From contig NW_023998415.1 of the NCBI RefSeq assembly GCF_014805625.2, positions 23,472,088 to 23,536,087 on the forward strand: 64,000 bases of DNA, given 5' to 3'. Source of the stretch: Glossina fuscipes. Its lineage: Eukaryota; Arthropoda; Insecta; Diptera; Glossinidae. The position numbers and the translations under genes are program-made. Of this stretch, positions 12,944 to 23,618 are shown piece by piece (position 1 is the stretch's first letter; the number at the start of each line of letters is the position of its first letter). The notes below the pieces were generated by a model. That model was not told the origin of the DNA. It searched no databases and saw only the letters and a program-made list of their open reading frames with translations.

Positions 12944-14896
12944 TTTCTTGGCTATTTATCAATAATTGGCTATTTTGAATGTATTTGTAGGTGTTGGCCG
13001 TTGTTAAGCTTGTTTTTTTTTTCTTTTCTTTTTTAAAATTTTTCCTTTAAATAATTAATATGTATGTATCTCTTCCTTCCTCCTCTTCCGTAAAATAAGA
13101 TGAAATTTTTGTTATCACTCCGAGGGTTTGTTTTGACTGGTTCAAATTTCGTTATCAATTCGAAGGTTCCTTTTGACTGGCTCAATTTTTATTAGGGTTC
13201 GTTTTGATTGGTTCAGTTTTTGTTGCGTAGTTCTAAAGAGATTGCGAGAGTTCTCTGAATATTGTTCACATTTAATTTACTTTTCTGTATTATGTTTATT
13301 AAATTTTAAAAGTTGAAATTCCATTTAATCAAATTGAACTGCACTCTGACTTTTTAGCATTATATTTGCGAAATTGATTTAAACAAAAAACATGAACAAA
13401 CATGAACAAACATGAAAAACAAACACAAGTATGAAGATAAAATGTCAACAACAGCTGTGGATTAAAATATAATTCTCATGTTTTCATTAAAAACACAATG
13501 CGGTGACCAGATGACTAAATTAAGAGTAAGAATATTACTACTGCTTTATATATTAGCAAATCCATTTTTGCCTCAAATCAAATCATTCAAATCATATCAA
13601 ATTTCTCCCCTGCGAGAATCGTTATCGGGTCTATGGCTTATGCATTAAAAATATCCTTGCATAATGGTCGAAAACTAAAAGAAGTTGACGAAACAAGAGT
13701 AAAAAATAGAGGATGACAGTTTGAAAAAATGTCAAAAATATCAGAAGGAAATATATGAGGCCTTTAGTGATCGCCATTCTTAAGGTGTCGGAAGTTAAAT
13801 TGTATTTTAAGTGTGAAACTTCTTCCAAATTTCTAAATAGGTTAACGCCACAATTGTAGAAAATATTGTAGGAAATAAATTGTATTACGAATATGCAAGA
13901 TTTTCATGGTTTCGGTTGACTTCCGTTGGCATTGTTGACATCAATAAAATGAAAACGTTAGTCAAAGCTGAAAAGCATTTGGTGACTACAGAGATCGGAA
14001 CATTGAGCAATTGCTCGTTTCTTGCTGCGAGCTATGAACAAATATTATGAAATATGCATTTAAACTGGTAACGTCTGTGTATGATCTTGATTCTTACCTT
14101 CCTATTGAACATTATAATATGAAGTAGTTTGTTTTTTATATAGTTATGTCATTAGTATTGTTTAGGTTATTTTTAAAAAAATACTATAAGAAGTTTAGAT
14201 TCATTTCTTTTGATTTCTCAATAACAATGCAATAAACAAAACTATGGACTTTCAATACAAAATTTTTTGTAATTTATATGAAACAGTTTAGAACGATACG
14301 AATCGATACGTTCTTGACTAATTGGCTGTTATTTTTAAAAATATAAAGAAATGAATTTTATAAACAAATCACTATAAATTGGTGCAATATATACAACTCT
14401 GTCTTTGTTAGTTGCATTTGACATGCGTAAAAACCCCAAACGGAATGGATGGTCGAATGCGCTTAATTTATATAAATTGTTATACCGGAAAAGGCTGAAA
14501 ACTACGGTAAACGGAAGGTAAGTCAATTCTAAACTTATTTTTACAGTAAAAATAAATTATAATTTGACCCTTGGCTTGAGAACTGAGACGAAAAGAACCC
14601 AAAGTTCTAATTATGTGAAAGAGAGGTGCTTGGATGTGTGTATCGATTTTGCTAAATTATTATAATATATATTCTTTTAATGCACTACCGTTGTGAATAA
14701 ATGTTCAAATCGAATTATGTGTAAATTACTTCCGCTTTAATTGCAGGCAATTGACTTCTAACTGCTTGGATTTTAGAAACTAAGCTGAACGTCTTGGCGT
14801 ATTTTGAAGTATATTTTCGATAAGGTAGTGAAGTACTTACGTAATATTGGTTTGTCCTACAAAGTGAGCAATTGTTCACTATAAAATTGATAAAAG
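12944..14896. other. Divergent intergenic region between UGT and Sfxn2
   Basis: The two genes point away from each other, so both promoters should lie in this 1.95-kb stretch. I see the imperfect triplicate repeat at 13106-13216 close to the UGT start, but no clear TATA box. A short direct repeat (ACATGAACAA type) lies at about 13389-13418. Open frames here are small and unrecognisable. Confidence 0.6.
13106..13216 (-). promoter_or_regulatory. Three imperfect tandem repeats upstream of UGT
   Basis: Units begin at about 13106, 13147 and 13186 (41, 39 and 31 bases). Each contains the 20-base core GGTTYSTTTTGAYTGGYTCA or a close variant. On the UGT strand the cores read TGARCCARTCAAAA, a CCAAT-like motif; the unit nearest the gene is an exact CCAAT. 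They lie roughly 165-275 bases upstream of the UGT start codon. Position, repetition and core conservation suggest clustered transcription-factor sites. That role is inference, and a neutral tandem repeat is the alternative. Confidence 0.4.
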
Positions 14897-16365
14897 ATGA
14901 GTAAGTTGGGAAAAGCACTTTGTAAGAAATGTTGCCGCTCATAATTGTAATTTTCAGGTCGCATTGATGTGGACAAACCCTTGTATGATGTCAATACCTT
15001 TCTGGGACGTTTTCGGCATTTTGCATGGATGAGCGATCCACGCACTTGCATTTTGTCCGATGATAAATTGCGTCAAGCTAAAACGTTAATAGAGCAATAT
15101 CGCAAAGGGCAAGAACCTCCCGGTACTACATCGGATCAAGTTAAATATGCCATGAAGTTGTATAGTTCAGCCTTTCATCCTGATTCCGGTGAGCTGCAAA
15201 ATTTCGCCGGACGTATGAGCTTTCAGGTATGCTTTTTATATATTTGTGTATGTACAGAATGGTATGCTCTTACTTAACATATTTATTTTTAAATCGTACA
15301 ATTGAAACAATTCAAGTAAATTGAGGGAACGGCAAGTCTCGTGGCAGCATGATGCTTTGAAATTGAATTAACGCCAAAAATGCTTTAAATCACATGTTCT
15401 GTTATCAAATTAAGAAATATTTCTATTTAAAGATGCCCGGCGGTATGATAATCACTGGAGCTATGTTGGCTTTTTATCGTACTGTGCCTGAAATTGTCTT
15501 CTGTCAATTTATTAATCAGTCGTTTAACGCTCTGGTTAATTACACGAATCGTAACGCTAATTCGCCTACTTCGGTCGCTCAACTAGGCGTAGCTTATGTT
15601 TCGGCTACGTCTTCAGCTCTCGTAGCGGCCTTAGGCTGTAAAAGTTATTGGACCAAAAGGGCTCCTCCCATTTTTCAGGTTCACTCTGACATCTTTATGC
15701 CTTCATATCTATCGTTTTAGTAAATAAAATCTTTTTTAAAAATTTATAGCGTTATGTACCTTTCGCGGCAGTGGCTGTAGCCAATTGTGTTAATATACCG
15801 TTAATGAGGCAGAACGAAATTGCTAAAGGCATAGAAGTGACTGATGAAAACGGCAATGCCGTAGGCCGAAGTCGCCTGGCCGCTGTGAAGGGTATAAGCC
15901 AGGTGGTAATGTCGCGTATAACGATGTGTGCACCAGGCATGTTACTGCTACCTATACTTATGGAGAAAGTCGAAAAGGCATATCCGGCCTACAAACGTAT
16001 GAAATGGCTAGATGCGTCCGTACAAACTTGCATGGTGGGATGTTTGTAAGTCGAAATAAATAATATTATTCTACAAAGTCTTGGCTTCGAAGATCATATT
16101 ATGCATTGGGTTTTTTTTCTCATTCTTTCTTTTCGTAGCTTATTATTCATGGTACCAACTGCTTGCGCACTATTTCCTCAGATATGGTAAATATATAAAT
16201 ATGGATGTGCGTAGTATACATAATTGGTCGAAATTGTTCCTTTTTCTTTTTAGTTCATTGAAAACTTCGACTATGAAACGTTTTGAACCGGCATTGTATG
16301 AGGAAATGGTCGAGAAAAATAAAGGCAAAGTACCAGAAAAGATATACTTTAACAAGGGTTTGTAA
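14897..16365 (+). CDS. Sfxn2: Sideroflexin-2, mitochondrial carrier, 6 coding exons, 324 aa
   Basis: The exons are 14897-14900, 14958-15226, 15433-15678, 15750-16045, 16139-16186 and 16254-16365. All junctions are GT-AG and keep frame. The first exon carries only ATG plus one base, and the unspliced frame hits a stop at once, which supports the 57-bp intron. Sideroflexins are multi-pass inner-mitochondrial-membrane proteins; family members transport serine for one-carbon metabolism, and SFXN2 is linked to iron and heme balance. Visible family blocks are FHPDSGE at 74-80, GRMSFQ/MPGGMIITG across the exon 2-3 join, INQSFNALVNYTNRN at 118-132, RYVPFAAVAVANCVNIPLMRQ from 174, FMVPTACALFPQ near 275, and the hallmark C-terminus YFNKGL. 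PGGMIITG and the NSPTSV block point to the SFXN2 branch rather than SFXN1/3. The length is typical for the family. Confidence 0.95.
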
Positions 16366-16766
16366 ACGAAGACTACTGCATAACAAATACATATGCAAAA
16401 GACAATAATTTAATCGAGCGTCAAAAGTAATATTATGTTTAGAGAGCATTTACGTTTAAAAAATGTAACAAAAATTATTTATTTATTAAAAAGTGTTTTT
16501 TTTTTTCGGCGTATTAAAAAATAGTATTTAATTAGTTGCTTTACGATAATATTTCCTTTCATTTTACATTGGTTGCTATATATTTTCTTAATATACTTTA
16601 GTAACACTCTTAATTGTTACTCTACATCAACTCTAAGCAATATATTTTGTGTGTTCAATACTTTTATAAGTTATTTGTACGCGTGTATAAGAATTGCGAA
16701 TTCAAACTATTTACTGCAAACTATGACAATTTAAAATTGTATATCGTATATCAAACTGTATCGGTA

Positions 16767-16772
16767 AATAAA
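16767..16772 (+). terminator. Candidate Sfxn2 poly(A) signal AATAAA
   Basis: An AATAAA hexamer lies about 400 bases after the Sfxn2 stop codon, just before an A-rich run. Earlier TATTAAA-like sequences exist, so the site actually used is uncertain. Confidence 0.4.
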
Positions 16773-17607
16773 GTTAAAATTAGAAAAAAAAAAAATTAAA
16801 TATATTTTTTATTTATCAAGTTTTCATAATTTTATATTCAAAATAATAATAAAAAAAACAAAAAGAAAAGAAAAAATCTTAATTTTATAGAAAGAAAGCA
16901 ATTGAGTCGCCTCATCTCGCTCTCTCATGTCGAACTGTTTGCGTGTAGATGTTTCAAGAATAAATATGTGGCATAGCCCTACAATAATTAACTATATTTT
17001 TTCGACTCAACTGTACGTTTTAAAATACGTATAGCAACTGCAGAGGAAATGCACTGGGACTATATTATTCAATTCGATCTTTGAATTTTTTTGGAATAAT
17101 TGGTCATAATTGATTTTTATTACTATTTCATCACGTTAATGACAAAGACAAATTCGATCGTATTTGATCGAAATATTTTTGCCTTAACATTACGATGGAA
17201 TCTCTAGCCTTGAGTTTGTATTGATAAACAGTAAAAAATAGCGATTTCGCAATATTTCCTTATATTCCGTATGAGAGAGACAAGATATTTTGTTCTGAGT
17301 TAAATATCGATGAAAATAAATTTTGAATCCATTGGAAGTGAAAAAGGTATCCATTCTATACTTTTCATTTACGTATGTTATATAATTTTCCTATGTAAAC
17401 TAGAATTTAATACTGATTGTAAAATAAAAAAAAAAGAAATTAAAAGTCTAAGCGAACTTAATGCACTTACAGTGCTATATAAAATTTGCCGGCATTTTTA
17501 TATCTATCTAATTATACTCTTTTTATTTGCCTTAAGATATTATTTTCGATACGAAGATTAACGAGAGTCATCTTAAATATTGTCCAATTTGCAATCATAA
17601 AAATAAA

Positions 17608-18270
17608 CAAGTAAGAATGCTTCACTCGGACAAGGCCGCCCACAAGGGGTAGGTTTGCTTTCATGAGGTCCCCTATATATATGGAGGCGGCTTGAAAAGA
17701 TTGGATTGCTTGTTTTATTAAGGACAAATTCTTATTGTAAAATATTAAAAATTAGACATTTTCAACAGATAAGGACTTATTTTTCATTAGAAACCTTAAG
17801 TGGGTTGGGATCCAAAAAATAGAGCTACGTGGTCTAAGCTCAGTAAGTATTATTAGAATTTAGGAAGGCTGTATGGGAAAGAGTTGAAAAAATTGACCCC
17901 TCCCATAAACACAGTTTTTAGAATGCCGAAATACTATTCCAATCTGAATCATTTTTATTATTATTATTATTATTATTTTAATTTTAGACTAATGAATTGA
18001 ATTCTTAGACTAAAAAAAGAGACATTGAGCACTAGCAACACAGTGAATCATTTTTAATAAAGTTCTTGGGCCAAAACGCGTTGGTGCATCAAATTTCATC
18101 AAAATATCTTGAAAATTGCGGCCTGTAGGTTAAACACAAGGAGACAAGACAGACAGACAGACAGACAAATAAGTTTATAATAAAAGGTGTGCCGCCTATG
18201 TTAAGTCCTTCTGCATATAACAACCGTCCGCAAAAACTTAATATACCCTGTACCACAAGTGGTATACGGC
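17608..18270 (+). repeat. Dispersed repeat B (GGAC-rich), copy 1, interrupted by SINE
   Basis: The copy starts CAAGTAAGAATG. It contains TTCTTGGGCCAAAACGCG, then AAATTTCATCAAAATATCTTG, then GCGGCCTGTAGG, a (GACA)n stretch, and ends ACCCTGTACCACAAGTGG. Related copies lie at 20938-21296, 31470-31765, 40866-41105 and, inverted, 53850-54215. The shared order of blocks without any coding capacity marks a non-autonomous mobile repeat. A SINE fragment with a 13-bp target duplication sits inside this copy. Confidence 0.65.
17958..18043 (-). mobile_element. 5'-truncated SINE copy with 13-bp TSD
   Basis: The insert is about 86 bases. On the minus strand it runs from CTGTGTTGCTAG to a (TAA)n tail. It is flanked by direct repeats TGAATCATTTTTA at 17945-17957 and 18044-18056, which are target-site duplications. 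The inserted sequence is identical over about 87 bases, in inverted orientation, to 62868-62954. It belongs to the same family as the full copy at 45850-46101. A 13-bp duplication and a simple-repeat 3' tail point to LINE-machinery retroposition. Confidence 0.75.
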
Positions 18271-19249
18271 ATCGAAACGAAGAAGAAAGTCAGGCATAGT
18301 GGAGATAATGGATTATAACTGCAAAACGAATTTAATTCTCTTAAGTATGTAAAGAGCATTCATTAAGAGGAAGCAAACCTCTTCGGTCTGATATTTTCGT
18401 GGGAAAAATGATTTTTCATTACATATACAATATATAAGGAATCATTCTAAAAATTGTTTTTAAAGTAAATTTGAAATTTCTACATTTTATTAGTAAATTT
18501 GTCGTAGATAAGCAAACAAGAGTGATTTACCAAAAAAAAAAAGGCTACTTACATAAAACGTTTGCTTGCGAGCTAAAACTTATATTAGGAGAGTATGTGG
18601 CTCGCATATCTTTTTTGAACTAAGTTATTAATATTTCTTCGCGCTTGCATTATGATGAGTAAATCATACTCGTGTTCACCATTTAGGAAACTAATTAATT
18701 ACTAATCAATTATATAATTCGAAAGTGAAAGTGAGAAATCTTGTCCTCACTTTATTTTCGGTTTGGTTGGAGGCTATCTTTGTCTTCTTTGAACGTTTCA
18801 CGTATCTTTCAAAATGGAAGAATTCAAAAAATTCATATATTTGCTTATGTTATTAGTTATTATGGTTTTATTTATTTTAATTTTCGTCAAATACTTTTCA
18901 TCGGTCGACAAAAGCAATTTGCATTGCTGGCTGGCTGGCTGGCTGACTGGCTTGATACTAGGTATGATATGATCGAATAGGTTTCGAATACTTTTTTACA
19001 TTTTCCTTCACGAGAATAATGCATACAAACGGTTCTGCTTACGTGACAGACCTGGATAAGCCCTATCCGCAATAAGATCATAAGAAGAATTTATTCAATC
19101 TATCATCATATATGCATGGGTATGATGATAATTGAAAAACTGGGCTGTGCTTTCTTGCAAGTATGCGTCGCGCCGCCTCCTTACTCTCCATAGGTAACAC
19201 GTTGGATATGTAAAGTGTTTGTAATGTACGCAAATACGCCGCCCAGTCT

Positions 19250-19560
19250 ACATCATGATTATTTGCGCTTTGGATGTCGTCACGCAGTCACTATTCAGTT
19301 CATAACACGGTTCAGCAGCATCTTCTGCTTCGAAGTAAGCAAGTAAGCGAAAGTAACGGTGCTACGCTGTCGAGGATTGGAGGATTTTTTTTTTTTGGCG
19401 CAGAGTTCGACCTATTCAAAGCTTTGCAATTTTTATTCAAAACTCTGTTTCATATACTGCGTACGCGTACGTGTGCGTACGTGTGCGTACGTAAACTTCG
19501 ACAGGGAGAAGTCACAGTTTGAGAGATGCTCATGCAGGGAAAGTGGTGACTGCGCCTGAC
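19250..19560. other. CpG-richer pocket with GTACGTGTGC tandem repeat
   Basis: Within AT-rich intergenic DNA this segment has many CpG dinucleotides. It contains an Inr-like TATTCAGTTCATA near 19291 and, at about 19459-19492, GCGTACGCGTACG followed by about three tandem GTACGTGTGC units. It could be a promoter, a first exon of an unrecognised transcript, or a simple-repeat relic. Open frames through it are short and unrecognised. Confidence 0.3.
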
Positions 19561-19910
19561 CTTTTAACGCTATAGGCGATCGGGTGTGAGTGAGAATTGA
19601 ACAATTTCAAGACCAACTGAATGTAACAAGCTTTTTACCTTCGACTCAAATGTTTTTGTCTGCACCATGCCAATGATAAATGAAAACTAATCTCTTGCGT
19701 CGATTCAACATTTTTTTTTAAGTGAATATAAATCTATTTCAGTTATAAATATTAAATTTTCTTTCTTTTTGCATTTAATTAATTATCTTTGTTTGTGTTC
19801 TTTGTGAGCTTAATTTCATAAAAAATTCTTGATTGACCATTAAGATCAACTTTCTTTAGTTTTTTATAGTTTTCTATGGTAAGTTTGTTCTTTTATATGT
19901 TACACAGCCT

Positions 19911-19952
<42 letters not shown>

Positions 19953-20937
19953 AAAACGCCCTGATATTAACATTGTACGAATACAAAATTTTTACGTGAA
20001 AAATCTTGTAAGCGTGTAATTTTTTTATACCCATCACTGGAGAATTTATTAGCTTTTCAGTTAGATTCATGAAATTGTTTTTATTAAACAGATTGAAAAA
20101 ATCGAAAAAAATATGGTCTCGGTCGACAGAGTCTGTCTGCTGTTGTCTGCGTGTACTCTTGGCGAATACATTTATGCGCTGACTTTGAATATGCATTTAA
20201 TTAAAACACCTACGATAATGCAAATCGAATCAGAATTAGTGTTCCATTCTGTTCGGCCTATGTCTCTTATATGAAAATATAAATTTTATTTATTATTATT
20301 AATATATATGTTTTTCTAAATTCACGACTGTTCATGTTTAGGTCAAATTGTCAAACCGTCAACGTAAACAATGCATGCATATGAGTTCAAAAATATATGA
20401 AAACATCTACGATCAAATTCCGTATTCCGAGATTTTTCGTCTGCAAAGTGCTCGTGCATTCCGTCTAACAAAATCAATAAAAGTTTTATAGAAAATTAAA
20501 CTTTTGTACATTGTCTTCAAGTTTCAGTAATCACATTACATCTTGCCCTGGAATAGGAAAAAGCATAATCTACTTACTATAGAGAAGAAACATGGAGACT
20601 GTGTACTTTTTATATGTACATTTTGCTTTCTTATCTGCCAAAGGATGAAATGGTGAGAGTATGCGAAGGACTTATAAAAACGTAAACAACATATATCGGT
20701 ACTTGTTGGTCTGCATCTACTGCTGTAGTCGAATTGTCACTATTCATCAAATCGGCCAAATTACGACTTTAATGGATTCGATAACTATAGCAAGTCAATA
20801 TTAAAGCAATATTGACTACTCGACTTTTGTTGAGCTTTCTTGATTTTCACTGGAATGAACGTTGGGTCGTACGCAGGATGAGTGACGTAAGCGAAAATTT
20901 CTAAGAGTGATTTGCAAAATTTCGTTGCGATTCAAAA

Positions 20938-21296
20938 CAAGTAAGAACATTATAGTGGATTACGACTTACCGTTAAATACCCTACACCATCTTATGGTTA
21001 TTCACATAGTGATTTTTTAAAATAAGTCGTTATATGCGAAGTAACCGAAAAAGCTATCCGACCCGAATCATTTCCATTAGTGTTTGTCCTTGGGCCAAAG
21101 CATGCCAGTACACGAAACTTCATCAAATATCTTAAATATATTGTGATTTATGCGTTGAACATAAGAAACCACGAGGGACAGCCGGAAAGTAATTCTGAAT
21201 CGGTCGGCATAATAAAAGCCAGATCTATTTCAAGTCCTCTCCAGTGTTGTATACATCCGCACAAACCTAATATATCCTTGCTGTGGAAGCTAATTT
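20938..21296 (+). repeat. Dispersed repeat B, copy 2
   Basis: The copy begins CAAGTAAGAACATTATAGTGG and follows the family order: TGTCCTTGGGCCAAAGCATG, ACTTCATCAAATATCTTAAA, AGGGACAGCC, AAGTCCTCT and an AATATATCCTTG end. It is diverged from copy 1 by many substitutions, so it is an older insertion. Confidence 0.6.
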
Positions 21297-21672
21297 GATT
21301 TGAAATGGACCTACGTGTCAGTAAATTAAGAAACGAATACGATTCAAACTTCGTGGCCTTTAAACAACTGTGAGTTGAGATGAAGTATGAAGTATGAATA
21401 AACTGTCAGAAGAAGAAGTCTTAATATTTTCATAGAAAATAGTTTTAACCAATCTCCAGCGTTTTCAATATTTTTACTGATTCCTTCGTTACGTAATGTC
21501 TGTTTAGTGTTGTTGTTCTACAAACTGGGCCAGGCTATCGGTGGCGTATATTCAATATTCACTCTAAGGCAAAGATTGCATCCTCAGTTGTTTTGGTGGT
21601 AGATTTATCGAACTTATCAAGTTACAGATATCATCATCTAAGAGTTAAAGTTATGTTTGTCTTCCTTCCCAG

Positions 21673-21870
21673 TTTTTATACCCATCGCCGAAGGCAAATG
21701 ATTGGAACGCCCAGTAGAAAAGTTCAGGGATCCAATAAAGTATACATGTATTTTCATACAGCATCGAATTCTAAATCGATTTAAGCATGTCCGTCTGTCC
21801 GCCTGCATTATGTCTGTGTTAAACATTCTCTCGATCACAAAAGTGACGCTTTCGCAGCGGAAAGATTGAA
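21673..21870 (+). repeat. Mini-me-like element copy
   Basis: The copy reads TTTTTATACCCATCGCCG, then a variable part, a short TA-like tract, TCGAATTCTAAATCGATTTAAGC, ATGTCCGTCTGTCCGCC and a downstream TTAAACATTCTCTCGATC block. The order of TATACCC, a TA tract, a conserved core and GTCY repeats is the described organisation of dipteran mini-me (microsatellite-initiating) elements. Confidence 0.6.
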
Positions 21871-22069
21871 AGTTCTCGCGTTCAGGTTGATTTTGGAAAT
21901 GGGAAAAATCGGTCGAAGGATACGTCTACCGTAGCATGTAAACTAGGAAAACTTTGTTTTCTAAAAGGAAAAAAAAATAGTGTTTTCCTCCTTACTCACG
22001 TACGACAACAGACAAATCCGCAAAAATTTGAACATATCTTCTATGGACGATGCTATAGTGCCTGCATAA

Positions 22070-22500
22070 AAATGAAAAAAACTCCATAAATTACATACAT
22101 TCTTGATCAGTTTCAAATTCGGAATATAGCTAAGCATGTCTGTCATGTCATGTGTGTCTATAAAATTGTTCGATATCGGTGGCAGACATACTCTGGTTTG
22201 CAAATTTGTGAAAGAACTTCGAAACGGTTAAAGCGGGTAAATGGGATATGTTTCCAACACCTGCATGTCTATGCAACAAAGAGTCAGACCACCTTTGCTT
22301 TCTGTGTGTTTTTGGCTTGTTATTTTTATTTAAAAAAAAAATAGAAAACAACAGCCACGCCCCCCCAATATTAGGGAGTGTGAAAAATTAATATTTAATT
22401 TTTCCTTTCTTTTTCTAGGCTTTTTTTCAGATAACGCTGATGGGTATAAAAGATTCGATCACATCCGAATATAATTTTCTTACTTGGCTCCCTCACGTTT
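22070..22500. repeat. Two facing mini-me-like fragments
   Basis: A plus-strand fragment near 22097-22160 has ATTCTTGATCAGTTTCAAATTC and ATGTCTGTCATGTC. A minus-strand fragment at about 22425-22490 reads, on its own strand, AAGTAAGAAAATTATATTCG then AATCTTTTATACCCATCAGC. The pair resembles two copies inserted in opposite directions. Confidence 0.5.
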
Positions 22501-22871
22501 ATGTTCTTGTTTTATTTATTAGTTTGGTCTCTATTGAAAATGAAATTGAGTTGTTTGTGTGATTTAAGGGATTTGTTTTTTATTTGTTTTTTTTTTTTGT
22601 TTTTTTGTTGTTTTTTTTTTTTTTGTTTGTTTTTGTTTTCATTTTTGTTTCTCTTTTGTTTTATCTTTTCTGTAAGTTTTTGTTTCTTATGGATTTTTAG
22701 CAAAATATTTCCGTAGATTTTTCATTCTTTCATAATAGTAGGCTATAAACATTTCAGTTGCTATTTATGTACGCACTATAAATATGATTTATATTAGATA
22801 TATGCTTGAATATATAAAGGCTTATAATATTATATATTATATATATTATATAAACAATTTCACGTTCAAAT

Positions 22872-22877
22872 TTTATT
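22872..22877 (-). terminator. Candidate Mkp3 poly(A) signal
   Basis: This is the first AATAAA (TTTATT on the plus strand) that I find 3' of the Mkp3 stop codon, about 740 bases away. Using it would place the TA array and assembly gap at 23.1 kb inside the 3' UTR. Variant signals upstream are possible. Confidence 0.3.
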
Positions 22878-23084
22878 GATAGAGTTAATATTCAATCGTT
22901 TTAAAAGTGCTTTTGTTTTGTACGTCGTAGTAAGAATAAGTGACATACAAACATACAAAACCCCGTTTAATTTGTAAAACATTCGTTTCATTGTTTTACA
23001 TTTAAAAAATTATCAATTATCAGAATTTCATTTCATTTTCATCTTCCAGTGATTTGAATTTTTAACTTTTCAAAATTAATAATT

Positions 23085-23091
<7 letters not shown>

Positions 23092-23138
<47 letters not shown>

Positions 23139-23148
23139 NNNNNNNNNN

Positions 23149-23194
<46 letters not shown>
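23092..23194. repeat. Long (TA)n array containing an assembly gap
   Basis: More than 90 bases of pure TA dinucleotide, split by ten Ns at 23139-23148. It continues into (TG)n and ATATGTACATAT palindromic stretches to about 23275. The true length is unknown. Confidence 0.9.
23139..23148. other. Assembly gap (10 N)
   Basis: Ten Ns sit in the middle of a TA array. A fixed ten-base gap suggests a placeholder where short reads or assembly collapsed the microsatellite. Confidence 0.95.
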
Positions 23195-23209
<15 letters not shown>

Positions 23210-23618
23210 ATATGTATATGTATATATGTATATGCAAACAAACATATGTACATATATATATATGTACATATATATATTATACATAGAAAATATGTATATG
23301 TGTATGGGATTTTATGCGAGAGACAAAAAATATGTATTGCGATGATGAAGGTGGGATACAGAGTTCTTATTTTATATGTATTTCGTTTTGTACAAGTAGA
23401 AAAAAGTTTTGTACTAACTTTCCAGTTAATTAATATTACTCTTCTGTAGTTGTTGCATTCCTATGATGTAATTCAATAACCGACACTGCCTCAGCTGTTG
23501 TATTGGTAGATGTTGAGGAAGAGTTGGTGGAAGCAGGTGACACATTATCGGCATTTAAAGCCATTGGCGGCTCATTGTTGTTCGGAGGAAGTACAAAACT
23601 TTTTCCTACAAGTTGTTC

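Larger units (their letters stand above)
16366..23618. other. Intergenic region between convergent Sfxn2 and Mkp3
   Basis: This 7.25-kb stretch holds two copies of a dispersed GTCY-containing repeat, a SINE insertion, several mini-me-like pieces, a small CpG-richer pocket near 19.3-19.5 kb, a T run at 19913-19945 and a long TA array with an assembly gap, all listed separately. No host coding gene is recognised. Its two ends are the 3' UTRs of Sfxn2 and Mkp3. Confidence 0.6.
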
